DNA of 64,000 nt from Ensifer sp. BR816 (GCF_000378985.1 NZ_KB905370.1:1-64000); one strand, 5' to 3'. Positions 51,503 to 62,272 are shown, counted from the stretch's first letter. Numbers and translations are program-made. Notes: a model not told the origin generated them from the letters alone.

Positions 51503-54500
51503 CTACCGCACCGTAATGTCGGGCAACATGTCGAAATTCAGCCCCTGCCCCGCCGGCGGCCCCGCATTCTGCCCGGCGGGCGGCGGCGCGTTGCGCTGGA
51601 CGTCCTCGGCGGGCGCTCCTTGAGGCTGCGTTGCGCTGCCCGGCGACAGTTGCAGCAGACGCTGGCGTTCCTCTTCGGCCGCACGGCGCTCAGCGGCGGC
51701 CCGCGCCGCCTCGGCCTTCATCTGCGCTGCCTGCACCGCCGCCGCCTGACGTCGGCGTTCTTCGACGATCGCGCGCCGCCGCTGGAGTTCACGCTCTGCC
51801 GCACGCGCCTTGTAGAGCGCGGCCTCACGGCGCAGGCGCTGCTTTTCAAGAACGTTTGCCTGCAGCGTCTCCACCCGCCGGCGCTCTCGTTCGTAAGCGC
51901 GAAGCGACAGGAAATTGGCTAGGTCAGTGACATCCACGCTGACACCCGGCGCCTCGATAAGCCCCGCATAGCCGAAGCGCACCCGCGGTTCAGCCCCGGC
52001 AAGCGCCTCTTCGCCCGGCCGGAAGGTGAGATCGATGGCGCCGTTCAGGCGTTCGGCTGGAAGGTCGAAGGCGACCTCGCCGGAGAAAGCGGCGTTGCCG
52101 TCCGCCGCCGTTACGTTCTGCGCCCTGACGGTACCGCCGGCAATGCTGAAGGGCACCTTGACCGCGCCGACGACCGATTGTCCGCTGAACAGAACCCCTT
52201 CGGCGACTTTACGGACGGCGTCCGGCGAAATCTCGGTCTTCATCGCATCGGCCGCCGCCATCAGTTGCGGCAGCGCCGCCGTATTGATGCCATTGAGCGT
52301 CACACCATTGAACGTCGCCGTTCCCGAGCCGCTTATCGAGCTTGCCATTGCCTTCGGCGTAGCACCGGACGCTTCCATCGCGATGGAAAGGTCGAAACGA
52401 CCGGTCGCCACGGGCCCGTTCTGCCGAGCCCATCCGGCCGCGGCCAGATCGCCGCCCTTCAGGTCGAACCGCGAGCGGAGGAAACCCGAACCGTTCGCGT
52501 TGCCGATTTGCAGCCGTCCCTCGAGCTTGCCTCCCAACCAGTCTCCGGCCGCTTCGGTCAAGGCGAGCTCGTCGCCCTTCCATTCGAGCTTGCCGCTGAA
52601 ACCGGCCGCCTCGCCATAGAGGCCCGGCCAGAAGTGCTTCGCCGCGATGTCGAGAGCGACATCCAGGCCCGTCCAGGCCGGCTGTACCACCGGCGCCGTC
52701 GACAACCCGCCGACCGATGCATCCTTTACCTGCCCGAGGATCCCTTCGCCGAGCCAGGCGAGATCGATCGTATCGAGCGTCAGCTCGCCTCGCGCCGTGC
52801 CCGTGGCCTTGCGGTCGATCGTCAGTGCCCCGGCAAAACCGTTGTGATCGGCCTTGCCCTCTATGGCCGAGAACGCGATCTTCTCCGGGTCGGAAGCGAA
52901 GTCGGCCGACAGCTTTACCGGCAACCCGCTGCCCGTCTGCGGCAATGCGATGCCCTGCAGCAAGAGATAGGGCTCGAGATCTTCCGTCTGCAGCGTCAGC
53001 TTGCCCTGCCCCTCGAGATAGTGATCGCGCGAAAGGTCGACGTTACCCTTGGCGGCAAGCTGCGTCTTCTCGGTCGTGAAGGTCAGCGACCCGTTCGCCT
53101 GCGAACCTTCCGTGCTCTGCAGCTTGACGGCGAGAATCCCGTTGGCGTCCGCATCGAACGGCAGCGGGTCGAGCCCGGCCTGCCCGAGAAGAACGGGGGT
53201 CTGCGGATTCTCGAGCGTAGCCTCGAGCAGCATGCCCTTGCCGGCAAGCGCCTGGGCAACGTCAGGTGCCTGGTAGCTGGCGGCTATCTTGCCGCCGTTG
53301 GCGGTGCCGATCACGCCGAAGGTGAAGGGGGCGTTGCCCTCGTTGCCGCCCGCCGTCAACGTCATATCGAGGGCCGCGTCGGAATAGTAAGGCCCAGCCT
53401 TGATCAGCCTCGCCAGGGCCGGGTGGGCGATCGTGTGCCGCCCGACCAATTCGAGGAACGGCGTCAACGCTTCGGCGGCAAGTTTCATCTTCGCCGAAAT
53501 CACCGGCTTTTCGAAACCGCCGCTCATGCGACCGGAAAAGGCGAGCTGGGCGCCGGAGAGATCGCCGATTGCCACCCGCTCGGCCTGCAACTGGCCGTTC
53601 TTCAGCGTCAGGACCGCCTGCACGTCGTGTGCCTCCTCCCCGAAGGCGGAAAATGACTCGGCGGACAATTCGGCAGCGATCGCGTGGTTGAGCAAGGTTG
53701 CGGTCGATGCGTCGCCGGCAACGAGACCGGCCAGCGCCTGCAAGGCCTCCAGGTCGATGCGGTTGCCCTTGAGCTGCAGCGACAGCGACGGCTGCTGCTC
53801 GGCAAAGGACTGGCGCTCCAGCCTGCCCTTGAGCGTCGCCGGACCTGCCGCCACCTCCAACTTTTCGAATTGTTGCAAGGTGTCGGTGAGGTTCACGGTC
53901 GCGGCAAAGCCTGCGGTCTTCAACTTACGGATGACGGGATCGACCGAACCCGCCAGCCAGTTGGCAAGACCCGAGGGCTGGTTCGAGGCAACGACGATGT
54001 CGCCGCGAAATGCGCGCTGGCCTTTGAGATTCAGCCGCCCCTTGGCTTCGAGCTGGGTGCGGCCGGGCAGCAGCGCAACCGCGTTCTCGACGATCCAGCC
54101 GGCGCCGTCGGGTCTGACATCGAGACGTACGTCGCGCACTGTCGTATCGCCGATCACGATCGCCGGAAGCTTCAGGCTCGCACGGCCGGGCACCTGCGGG
54201 ATGGGAATGTCCGCCGCAATAGCCATCATCGTTTCCACCCGCTGGCGCAGTGATACTGCCGGGTCGCGACCGGTCTTGCCGCCTCGGCCGGAATTGCCGA
54301 TGCGGCTGACATCGATCTGCTGCCCGTCGGCGATCAGCAGGAACTTCTGGTCCTTGCCGGTGTCGAGTGTCGCCTCGCCGGTGACGATATAGGGATCGTC
54401 CGACGGGCCGGCCTCGAAATGATACTCGGGGACACGGATGCTTTCATTCGTGAGCTGGAACGCGCCATTGATGCGCAGCGCGCCGCCGGCCTTGGCCTCG

Positions 54501-55246
54501 TCGGCCGGCCGATTTTCCGTCAGCGTGAACCGGCCCGCATAAAGCGGCCTGAAATCGACGACCTTGAGCTCGCCATCGAGTTCGACGCCGAAGGGTCGCT
54601 TGTCCGGCGTCAGTCGCGCCCGCAGGCTGAGCGCGCCTTGCTCATTTGCCGCGTTGCTCGTGAAGGAGAAGCTGCCCGCCTCGCCATCGAGCGCGGCGCG
54701 GCCCTCAACCTTCCAGGGACCCGCCAGCGAACGCGCCGACAGGTCGGCGGAAAGGTCGCTGATGCGGCGCGTCCGCCCGGTCTGCTCGTCGACGAATTCG
54801 ATCTCGCCGTCGGCGATCTCGACATTTTCGAGCACCACGGTGTTGGCCGGGATCGCCGCGCGCGGACCGCGCGCCCAATCGAGCGTACCATCCGGCTGTA
54901 GCCGGAGTCGCGCCTTGGGCCGCTCGAGGCGCATGTCGAAGATCAGCGCCTCGCCGCTGAGAAACGGTGCAAGCTCGGCACTCATCGAGAACTGGGCGAC
55001 CTGGATCAGCGGCTCTCCGCCGTCTTCGGCGCCCACCCGCACGTCGTTGAGCGTCACCGTCGGGAAGGGAATGAGCCGCGCATCGACGCTGCCGTGCACG
55101 ACCACGGGCTTGCCCATGATGCGGCTCGCCTCGCGCTCGAAATCGGTGCGGAAGTCGGTCCAGTCGATGAACAAAGGTGCGATCAGCGCCACGAAGAGAG
55201 CGACAACCAACAGGCCGCCAATGGTTACGAAAATTCGCGCCAGCAC
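51503..55246 (-). CDS. AsmA family outer-membrane biogenesis protein
   Basis: A 1247-residue protein, large for the family. One N-terminal membrane segment (residues about 5-28) and the AsmA opening DWTDFRTDFEREASRIMGKPVVVHGSVDARLIPFPTVTLNDVRVG are followed by long beta-rich repeats with many AsmA/DUF3971-type segments. The C-terminal 120 residues are a long charged helix (ERERRRVETLQANVLEKQRLRREAAL...), likely coiled coil, then a Pro/Gly-rich tail. Such proteins form hydrophobic grooves for lipid movement between the membranes. It is a single gene. Confidence 0.93.
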   Translation of the reverse strand: MLARIFVTIGGLLVVALFVALIAPLFIDWTDFRTDFEREASRIMGKPVVVHGSVDARLIPFPTVTLNDVRVGAEDGGEPLIQVAQFSMSAELAPFLSGEALIFDMRLERPKARLRLQPDGTLDWARGPRAAIPANTVVLENVEIADGEIEFVDEQTGRTRRISDLSADLSARSLAGPWKVEGRAALDGEAGSFSFTSNAANEQGALSLRARLTPDKRPFGVELDGELKVVDFRPLYAGRFTLTENRPADEAKAGGALRINGAFQLTNESIRVPEYHFEAGPSDDPYIVTGEATLDTGKDQKFLLIADGQQIDVSRIGNSGRGGKTGRDPAVSLRQRVETMMAIAADIPIPQVPGRASLKLPAIVIGDTTVRDVRLDVRPDGAGWIVENAVALLPGRTQLEAKGRLNLKGQRAFRGDIVVASNQPSGLANWLAGSVDPVIRKLKTAGFAATVNLTDTLQQFEKLEVAAGPATLKGRLERQSFAEQQPSLSLQLKGNRIDLEALQALAGLVAGDASTATLLNHAIAAELSAESFSAFGEEAHDVQAVLTLKNGQLQAERVAIGDLSGAQLAFSGRMSGGFEKPVISAKMKLAAEALTPFLELVGRHTIAHPALARLIKAGPYYSDAALDMTLTAGGNEGNAPFTFGVIGTANGGKIAASYQAPDVAQALAGKGMLLEATLENPQTPVLLGQAGLDPLPFDADANGILAVKLQSTEGSQANGSLTFTTEKTQLAAKGNVDLSRDHYLEGQGKLTLQTEDLEPYLLLQGIALPQTGSGLPVKLSADFASDPEKIAFSAIEGKADHNGFAGALTIDRKATGTARGELTLDTIDLAWLGEGILGQVKDASVGGLSTAPVVQPAWTGLDVALDIAAKHFWPGLYGEAAGFSGKLEWKGDELALTEAAGDWLGGKLEGRLQIGNANGSGFLRSRFDLKGGDLAAAGWARQNGPVATGRFDLSIAMEASGATPKAMASSISGSGTATFNGVTLNGINTAALPQLMAAADAMKTEISPDAVRKVAEGVLFSGQSVVGAVKVPFSIAGGTVRAQNVTAADGNAAFSGEVAFDLPAERLNGAIDLTFRPGEEALAGAEPRVRFGYAGLIEAPGVSVDVTDLANFLSLRAYERERRRVETLQANVLEKQRLRREAALYKARAAERELQRRRAIVEERRRQAAAVQAAQMKAEAARAAAERRAAEEERQRLLQLSPGSATQPQGAPAEDVQRNAPPPAGQNAGPPAGQGLNFDMLPDITVR

Positions 55247-55309
55247 CGTGTCACATTCCCATCTGTTCCGTACGCGCCCCTCTTGCGGGCTCCAGTCTGT
55301 CCGCCGGCA

Positions 55310-56716
55310 TCACGTAAAGATCTTGCCCGGATTGAAGATATTCTCCGGATCGAGCGAGCGTTTGATCCGCCGCATCAGGTCGAGCGCCTCGCCGAACTCT
55401 GTTTCCAGGAACGGCATCTTGCCCTGCCCGATCCCGTGCTCCCCCGTACAAGTACCATCCATCGACAGTGCGCGGCTATTCAGCCGTTCGACGAAGGCCT
55501 CGACGCGTGCAACATCGGCAGGATCCTGGTCGTCGAAAAGCACGCCGACGTGAAAATTGCCGTCGCCCGCATGGCCGACGATCGGGGCAATCAGCCCGTG
55601 CTCGGCGATGTCGTCATGCGTCGCCGCCACGCAATCGGCAAGACGCGAGATCGGCACGCAGACGTCGGTCGCCAGGATTGCGGCGCCGGGTTTGAGGCTC
55701 TTTTGCGCCCAATAGGCGTTGTGCCGCGCCTTCCAGAGCCGCGCCCGCTCTTCCGGGTTGGTCGTCCAGACGAAACCAGTAGACCCGAATTCCGACGCTA
55801 TTTCGGCGAACTGCCGCGATTGCAGTTCGACGCTTGCGGCGCTGCCATGAAACTCGACGAAGAGCGTCGGCGTTTCCGCATAACTCAATCCGGAATAGGC
55901 ATTGCAGGCTTTCATCTGGACTGCGTCGAGAAGTTCGATGCGCGCGACCGGAATGCCCGACTGAATTGTCAGGATAACTGCGTTGCAGGCATCCGCGATC
56001 GTCGGGAACGGGCAGACGCCGCCGGAAATCACCTCGGGTATGCCATGCAGTCGCAGCGTGACCGAGGTGATGATCCCAAGCGTCCCTTCCGCCCCGACGA
56101 AGAGCCGAGTGAGATCGTAGCCGGCCGAGGATTTGCGGGCCCGGTGAGCGGTCCTGACCTCTCGTCCCCCGGCAACCACCGCCGTCACCGCAAGCACGTT
56201 CTCCTTCATCGTGCCGTAACGCACGGCGTTGGTCCCGGATGCGCGCGTCGAGGCCATGCCGCCGATCGAGGCGTTTGCGCCCGGATCGATCGGGAAGAAG
56301 AGGCCGGTGTCGCGCAGATAGGTATTCAATTCCTCACGGGTCACACCCGGTTCGACGGTGCAGTCGAGATCCTCGGCATTGACCGAAAGGACGCGGTTCA
56401 TCCGCGTCATATCGACCGATATGCCGCCGTGAGGCGCGTTGACGTGGCCTTCGAGCGATGACCCCGTGCCGAAGGCGATGAGCGGCACGCGATGCGCCGA
56501 TGCGAGTTCGACGATCTCGCGGACTTCACCGGCACTTTCGGGAAAAATGACCGCGTCCGGAAGCTGCGCGGGGATGTAGGTCGTCGTGTTGGCGTGCTGG
56601 GCCCGGATCGCCTCCCCGGTCTGGAACCGATCGCCGAACCGTTCGCCGAGGAGCGTCTTGGCGGTCGCAATTCCGCTTTCGTTTCTCGGCCCCGCCTTGA
56701 TCGCTTTCAACGCCAC
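55310..56716 (-). CDS. FAD-binding oxidase, glycolate oxidase GlcD / D-lactate dehydrogenase type
   Basis: A 468-residue flavoenzyme. The FAD domain has PDAVIFPESAGEVREIVELA, PLIAFGTGSSLEGHVNAPHGGISVDMTRMN, VEPGVTREELNTYL and FPIDPGANASIGGMASTRASGTNAVRYGTMKENV. The C-terminal part ends with GHAGDGNFHVGVLFDD and TGEHGIGQGKM, the metal/flavin region. The substrate is a D-2-hydroxyacid. There is no glcE or glcF next to it, so a stand-alone D-lactate dehydrogenase-like role is more likely. GTG 56716 is preceded by AAGGGA. Confidence 0.92.
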   Translation of the reverse strand: MALKAIKAGPRNESGIATAKTLLGERFGDRFQTGEAIRAQHANTTTYIPAQLPDAVIFPESAGEVREIVELASAHRVPLIAFGTGSSLEGHVNAPHGGISVDMTRMNRVLSVNAEDLDCTVEPGVTREELNTYLRDTGLFFPIDPGANASIGGMASTRASGTNAVRYGTMKENVLAVTAVVAGGREVRTAHRARKSSAGYDLTRLFVGAEGTLGIITSVTLRLHGIPEVISGGVCPFPTIADACNAVILTIQSGIPVARIELLDAVQMKACNAYSGLSYAETPTLFVEFHGSAASVELQSRQFAEIASEFGSTGFVWTTNPEERARLWKARHNAYWAQKSLKPGAAILATDVCVPISRLADCVAATHDDIAEHGLIAPIVGHAGDGNFHVGVLFDDQDPADVARVEAFVERLNSRALSMDGTCTGEHGIGQGKMPFLETEFGEALDLMRRIKRSLDPENIFNPGKIFT

Positions 56717-57193
56717 GACATGTCCCTTCCCATGCGACGTACGCCCTGACAAACGCTATGTCGCAACGTTTTGAACGCACATACAATCTATCCTCAATTC
56801 GATGCCGAATTAAGGAATTATGCGGTCGCGAATGCGGAGATCTCCGGCCGCATTCGCCCGCCTAGCGAGACGCGATCGAGACGATCACGGGCCACCGGTG
56901 CCTGTCTGGATCCGGCCGTTCCCCGGAGGACGCCCGAGCGACCTCCCGGCGGCCAGCGCCCACCGTCGATGGCGAAGCGCTTTCATTTCAAGGCGCTACT
57001 GTGCAAATCGGAATCGGTTTGTCCAGACGTTACGTCATTGCATGAGGTTCACGCACGCGAAATCACCGGCGCTGATACCGGCCTGTCACAAACCTCGCGC
57101 AGGGCGGACAATGGAGGACGGCCGATCAGCCTATAATGCAGCTTTTGTTTGCGAGCCCTTCGGGTATCATGTCTGAAAACGGGAGAGCGTCTG
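56717..57193. other. intergenic region without a recognised gene
   Basis: About 475 bp between two diverging genes. A frame opening with a TTG crosses much of it, but its composition is unlike a protein. No structured RNA or strong hairpin stood out. It presumably holds the promoters of both neighbours. Confidence 0.4.
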
Positions 57194-57634
57194 ATGTTCG
57201 GCCTGCTCGCTTTACTCACGGCATCCGTCTTCTTCGGCGCCGCCATCTATATCAACATTGCAGAACAACCGGCCCGGCTTCGCCTCGATCATCGCGCCGC
57301 CCTCGCGGAATGGGGCCCGGCCTATCGTCGCGGCTTCGAGATGCAGGCGTCCCTCGCGATCATATCCGGCCTCCTCGGCGCTGCCGCCTGGTGGCAGAGC
57401 GGCAACGCCCTCTGGGGCCTCGGCGCGGCCGTCATCATCCTGAACTGGCCCTATACCCTGATGCTGATCATGCCGATCACCAACCGCCTGGAGAAGACCC
57501 CGCCGGACCAGGCGAGCGAAGAGACCCGCGAGCTCATCATGCGCTGGGGCAAGCTCCATGCAGGGCGAAGCGCCCTCGGCGCGGTCGCAGCGGTGATCTT
57601 TCTCATCGCCGCTGCCGACGGAATGTCGAGCTGA
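57194..57634 (+). CDS. DUF1772 family membrane protein
   Basis: A 146-residue protein with four hydrophobic segments. It has FGAAIYINIAEQPARLRL, WGPAYRRGFEMQASLAIISGLLGAAAWW, NWPYTLMLIMPITNRL and a final RSALGAVAAVIFLIAAADG. DUF1772 is a common small membrane family of unknown function, sometimes near monooxygenases. GGGAGAG precedes the ATG. Confidence 0.88.
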   Translation: MFGLLALLTASVFFGAAIYINIAEQPARLRLDHRAALAEWGPAYRRGFEMQASLAIISGLLGAAAWWQSGNALWGLGAAVIILNWPYTLMLIMPITNRLEKTPPDQASEETRELIMRWGKLHAGRSALGAVAAVIFLIAAADGMSS

Positions 57635-57673
57635 TACTTCCGCGTCGGGCGCGCGTCGGCTGCGCCACCGCCC

Positions 57674-60600
57674 TCACCCTGCCTTTGGCGAACCTTCGAC
57701 CACCACGGCCGCATCCATTTCCTCGTGCAGCTTGCGCTCCTCGTCCGCATGCGGCTTGGTGAAGCGGGCGATGACGAGATAGGCGACAGGGGTCAGGTAA
57801 AGCGTCACGACCACCGCAAGCCCGAGGCCGCCGACGAGCACCCAGCCGAGTGCGATACGCGCCTCCGCCCCTGCCCCGCTCGCCAGCACCAAGGGAAGTG
57901 CACCGACGATCGTTGCGATCATCGTCATCATCACCGGCCTGAGCCGGATATTGGCGGCATTCTCGATGGCGCTGCGCACCTCCTGGCCGCGGTCGCGCAG
58001 CTGGTTGGCGAATTCGACGATCAGGATGCCGTTCTTCGCCATGATGCCGACCAGCATGACGAGGCCGATCTGGCTGTAGATGTTCAGCGTGTTGCCGGTC
58101 ATGATCATCGCGAACACGGCGCAGGCGAGGCCGAGCGGCACGGTCGACATGATGATGATGCCGCTGACGAAGCTTTCGAACTGCGCCGCCAGCACCAGGA
58201 AGATGATGACGATCGCGAAGCCGAAGGTGATGAAAAGCCCGCTGGCATTCTCATCGAGCGTCGCGGCCTCCGCCAGCGGCATGATACGCGATCCCGGCGG
58301 CAGCAGCGGCTCGGCCATGTCTTCCACCATCGTCAGCGCCTCGCCGAGTGCCAGGTCGGATTTCAGGCCGGCCGACAGCGAGACGGCACGCAGCTGCGAC
58401 TCGCGCGCCAGCTGCGGCGCCACGGCCTTTTCCTCGATCGAGGCGATCGACGACATCGGCACGATCCGGCCATCGCCGGCCTTGACGAAGATGTTCTGAA
58501 GGTCGGTCGGGTCGTTCAGCGGCGTGGTCGAGGAGAGCAGCTTGACCGGATAGGCCTCGCCCTCGACGAAGATATCGACGACGCTGCTGCCGTCGAGCAT
58601 CGCCTGCATCGCCCAGGAAAGGGCACTGATGTCGACGCCGAGATCGGAGGCGCGCTCGCGGTCGATCGTCACCGACAGTTGCGCCTGGTTGGCCTCGTAG
58701 TTCAGCCGAACGTTCTCGAAGCGGCCGGTATCTTCCATCGCCCGCACGAGCTTCAACGCCGCATCGCCGAGTTTGGTGTAGTCGTTGCCGACCAGTGCCA
58801 CCTGAAGACCGCTGCCCGCGCCGCGAATGCCGAGGCTGTTGGCCTGGATGGTGAAGGCGCGCAGCGAAGGGACCTTGGCGGTCACCTTGTTGATGTCGGC
58901 GACGATCTGCTGCTGGGTGCGGTCCCGCTGTTCCCAGGAAGCGAGCGTTAGCACCATGAAGCCGCTATTGGCCGAGCCGCCCTGGCCGGAAATCGAGAAC
59001 ACATTGGTTATCTCGCCGGATTTGACCAGCGGCTGCAAGCCATCCTCGATGCGGCGCATCTGTGCCTGCGTATATTCGAGGGAGACGCCCTGCGGCGCGT
59101 TGATCCTCAGCATCACCTGCGACCTGTCCTCGTTCGGCGTCAGCTCCGACTTCAGCGTCATGAACCCCGCCGCCCCGGCCACCGTGAAGAAGGCGGCGAC
59201 AGTGAAGACGACGAGCGGCGCATTGAGGCAGGCGCGGAGCGTCACGCGGTAGAAGCCGGCGGCACGCTGGCCGAAGCGCGCCATCGGGCCCTGATGCGCA
59301 TGCGCCTCGCTGGTCAGCATGCGCGAGGCGAGCATCGGGCAGAGCGTCAGCGAGACGAAGGAGGACAGCAGGATCGAAAAGGCGAGCACGAAGCCGAACT
59401 CGCGGAAAAGCCCGCCTGTCTGCCCGGGCAGGAAGGAGAGCGGCACGAAGACGGCCGCCAGCGTCGCAGTGGTCGCCAGAACGGCGAAGAAGACCTCGAG
59501 CGTACCATGCACGGCGGCGGCACGAGGGCCCAAGCCCTCCGCTCGGCGGCGCACGATATTCTCCAGCACGACGATCGCATCGTCGACGACGAGGCCGGTC
59601 GCCAGCACGATCGCAAGCAGCGTCAGGATGTTGATCGAAAAGCCGGCGAGATAGATCGCCGCCACCGTGCCGATCAGCGCGATCGGCATGCTGATCGTCG
59701 GGATCAGCGTCGCCCGCCAATCGAGCAGGAAGAGATAAATGACGAGCGTGACGATGAAGACGGCGACGACGAGCGCAATCTCCACCTCGTGGATAGCGCC
59801 ATTGATGAACACCGCATCGTCGCTGGTGATCTTGAGCTCGGTGCCCGGCGGCAGGATGTCCGTGGAGATCGTATCGACCACCTTGCGAACGCCTTCGGAA
59901 ATATCGACGGTGTTCGACTGGGCCTGGCGGATGATGCCGAGGCCGATGCCCTGGCGGCCATTGGAGCGCAGTGCCGAACTCCCCGTATCCGGACCGAGCG
60001 TCACCGTCGCCACGTCGCGTAGCCGGACATTGCTGCCGAGGATCAGGTTCTCGAACTGCTCGGGCGTCTGCAGGTCCGCGGTCGCGCGGACCGAGATGTC
60101 CTGGCTGGCGCTCGTCAGCGAGCCGGCGGGCACGTCGTAGGAGGCATTCGCCAGCGCTTCGCGCAGATTGGCGACGGTGACGCCGCGCCCGGCGAGCTTC
60201 GCCTGGTTGAGATCGATGCGGAAGATCTTCTCCTGGTCGCCATAGACGGTGACATCGGCGACGCCCTCGACCGCCGCTAGCCGGTCGCTAATCTCGTTCT
60301 CGACCAAGAGCGTCATGTCTTCCATCGACATGGTATCGGAGGTGAGTGCCAGGCGCATGATGGGCTGGCTGTCGGAATCGGCCTTGACGATGCGCGGCTC
60401 CTCCGCGTCGTCCGGCAGTTGACCGCTGATCCGGCCGAGCGCATCGCGGATATCGTTTGCCGCCTGGCCGATGTCGGTCGTGTCGGAAAATTCGAGCGTG
60501 ACGCGGCTGCGGCCGAAGGACGATGACGAGGAGATGCCCTTGATGCCCTGGACGCGCGACACCGCGCCTTCGATGATTGACGTCACCTCGCGGTCGATCG

Positions 60601-60829
60601 TCTCCGGCGAAGCACCCTCGAACTCCGTCGTCACCGATATGACCGGCTGGTCGACCTGCGGCAGTTCGCGGATCTCGATGCCGTTCCAGGCAGCAAGACC
60701 CGCGACGACAATCAGCATGTTGACCACCAGCGCGAAGATCGGCCGGCGGATGAAGAGCGCGGTGAAGCCTGTCTTTCCGCCCTGGCCGCCGGGCGAACTG
60801 CCGTGGTGACCGCCAATGCCGATGTTCAT
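57674..60829 (-). CDS. RND efflux transporter, inner-membrane pump (AcrB/MexB type)
   Basis: A 1051-residue protein of AcrB length with twelve expected membrane segments. It has FIRRPIFALVVNMLIVVAGLAAW at the N-terminus, LVVDDAIVVLENIVRR (proton relay Asp pair in membrane helix 4) and the second-half segments GLVMLVGIMAKNGILIVEFANQLRDRG and RLRPVMMTMIATIVGALPLVLASG. It exports drugs or other compounds by proton antiport. The ATG overlaps the adaptor gene stop by 4 bp. No outer-membrane channel gene is in the window. Confidence 0.96.
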   Translation of the reverse strand: MNIGIGGHHGSSPGGQGGKTGFTALFIRRPIFALVVNMLIVVAGLAAWNGIEIRELPQVDQPVISVTTEFEGASPETIDREVTSIIEGAVSRVQGIKGISSSSSFGRSRVTLEFSDTTDIGQAANDIRDALGRISGQLPDDAEEPRIVKADSDSQPIMRLALTSDTMSMEDMTLLVENEISDRLAAVEGVADVTVYGDQEKIFRIDLNQAKLAGRGVTVANLREALANASYDVPAGSLTSASQDISVRATADLQTPEQFENLILGSNVRLRDVATVTLGPDTGSSALRSNGRQGIGLGIIRQAQSNTVDISEGVRKVVDTISTDILPPGTELKITSDDAVFINGAIHEVEIALVVAVFIVTLVIYLFLLDWRATLIPTISMPIALIGTVAAIYLAGFSINILTLLAIVLATGLVVDDAIVVLENIVRRRAEGLGPRAAAVHGTLEVFFAVLATTATLAAVFVPLSFLPGQTGGLFREFGFVLAFSILLSSFVSLTLCPMLASRMLTSEAHAHQGPMARFGQRAAGFYRVTLRACLNAPLVVFTVAAFFTVAGAAGFMTLKSELTPNEDRSQVMLRINAPQGVSLEYTQAQMRRIEDGLQPLVKSGEITNVFSISGQGGSANSGFMVLTLASWEQRDRTQQQIVADINKVTAKVPSLRAFTIQANSLGIRGAGSGLQVALVGNDYTKLGDAALKLVRAMEDTGRFENVRLNYEANQAQLSVTIDRERASDLGVDISALSWAMQAMLDGSSVVDIFVEGEAYPVKLLSSTTPLNDPTDLQNIFVKAGDGRIVPMSSIASIEEKAVAPQLARESQLRAVSLSAGLKSDLALGEALTMVEDMAEPLLPPGSRIMPLAEAATLDENASGLFITFGFAIVIIFLVLAAQFESFVSGIIIMSTVPLGLACAVFAMIMTGNTLNIYSQIGLVMLVGIMAKNGILIVEFANQLRDRGQEVRSAIENAANIRLRPVMMTMIATIVGALPLVLASGAGAEARIALGWVLVGGLGLAVVVTLYLTPVAYLVIARFTKPHADEERKLHEEMDAAVVVEGSPKAG

Positions 60830-62019
60830 TGCGCGTCCCCCGCCACCTTTTGCTCGCGTTCGGACCCCGCCTCGCCGGCGACACGCACGGCACCGCCATC
60901 GCGCAACCGCTGTACACCCTCGGTAACGATGCGGTCGCCCTCGGCGATCTGCGCCTCGACCAGCACCTTGTCGGGATTGCGCTGGATGATCTTGATCGGC
61001 ACCCGCTCGCTCTTGTCGCCGCTGACGCGCCAGATATAGGACCCTTCCGAGCTCCACTGGACCGACAGTGGATCGACGGTCGGATAACGATCGCCGTCGA
61101 AGGTCATCATGACGGAAAAGGACATGCCGGCGCGCAGCATGTCGTCCGGATTTTCGAGCCGCGCCCGTACCCGGAGCGTCCGGCTTGCCTGATCGAGACG
61201 GTTGTCGATCGCATGGATGGCACCGGTGAGCTGGCGGCCGGCCTGCGCCACCGCATTCGCCGTGACCGGCTGCCCGACGGAAATCTTGCTGGCAAAGCGT
61301 TCCGGTACCCAGAAATCGACCAGGATCTGCGACCGGTCGTCGACGACGGCAATCGGCGTCGACGTGGTGACATAATCGCCGACATTGATGGTGATGATGC
61401 CGACAATGCCCTTCGAGGGCGCCACGATGTCGCGCCGCTTCAGATCGAGCTCAGCCGTTCTCAGCGCCAGTTCGGCCGCCTGCATGGCGATCTCTGCGTC
61501 GCGGATCTCGACCGCAGTCACCGCGCGCGCCGTTCCGAGGTTGCGGTAGCGCTCGACCTTTTCCGAGGCGCTGTCGCGCGTCAGCCTCGCCTGTTCGGCA
61601 GCAATCATCTGCTCGTCGCTGTCAAGCCGCGCGATCACCTGGCCCTCCTCGATCCGATCACCGGATTTTACCAGGATTTCCGTGAGGTTGCCCGTGGAAG
61701 CCGGCGTCACGGTCACCGAACGGATCGCCTCGCCATTGCCGATGGCGTTCAGCCTGTTGTTGACGATGGCGCTTTCAGCCGGCCTGACGACCACCAGCGC
61801 CGCGTCCGAGAAGCCGCGCCCACCTTCTCCGCGCCCGCCGTTGCGCCGTCCGCCGCCTGCTCCTCCGCCGCTCTCGGATCCCGACAGCGCATCGATCAGC
61901 GGATGCGAAACACCGATTGCCCCCAGCGTTTCTCCCGCTCCGGGGGCAAAGCGCACCCAGGCGGCGCCCCCGACGACGAGAACGACGAGGCTGACCGCCA
62001 GTTGCTTCAAAAAGCGCAT
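60826..62019 (-). CDS. RND efflux periplasmic adaptor (HlyD/MFP) subunit
   Basis: A 397-residue membrane-fusion protein with an N-terminal anchor (LKQLAVSLVVLVVGGAAWVRF) and a Gly/Arg-rich linker at about residues 50-70. The lipoyl, helical hairpin and beta-barrel parts follow (SGDRIEEGQVIARLDSDEQMIAAEQARLTRD, KRRDIVAPSKGIVGIITINVGDYV, DRSQILVDFWVPERFA). It joins the RND pump to an outer-membrane channel made elsewhere. It is the first gene of the pair. No TetR regulator is adjacent. Confidence 0.94.
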   Translation of the reverse strand: MRFLKQLAVSLVVLVVGGAAWVRFAPGAGETLGAIGVSHPLIDALSGSESGGGAGGGRRNGGRGEGGRGFSDAALVVVRPAESAIVNNRLNAIGNGEAIRSVTVTPASTGNLTEILVKSGDRIEEGQVIARLDSDEQMIAAEQARLTRDSASEKVERYRNLGTARAVTAVEIRDAEIAMQAAELALRTAELDLKRRDIVAPSKGIVGIITINVGDYVTTSTPIAVVDDRSQILVDFWVPERFASKISVGQPVTANAVAQAGRQLTGAIHAIDNRLDQASRTLRVRARLENPDDMLRAGMSFSVMMTFDGDRYPTVDPLSVQWSSEGSYIWRVSGDKSERVPIKIIQRNPDKVLVEAQIAEGDRIVTEGVQRLRDGGAVRVAGEAGSEREQKVAGDAQ

Positions 62020-62272
62020 TCATGTCTCCGAATAAGATACGCGCTCCAGCGCGGCGCGTACCGGCGGAACGTTCCGAGTTGTCCAGAGTATCGTTATTTG
62101 CGCGCGTTCGGGCAATCTCGGAACACCATCATTACGCATTTGTAATGAAAGCAGAATTTGTTGACCGCATCATGGCGCGACCGCACGCCGGCGCTGGACG
62201 ATCCCTGTTTACAGCCGCCGCGGCTCGGCTATTCTGTCCATGAAACCGGACGTTGAAACGCGGGAGAGGCAC

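Noticed and set aside
56771..57136. A 121-codon frame in the spacer upstream of the DUF1772 gene
   Set aside because: It starts with TTG without a ribosome site, is Arg/Pro-rich and has no recognisable motif.
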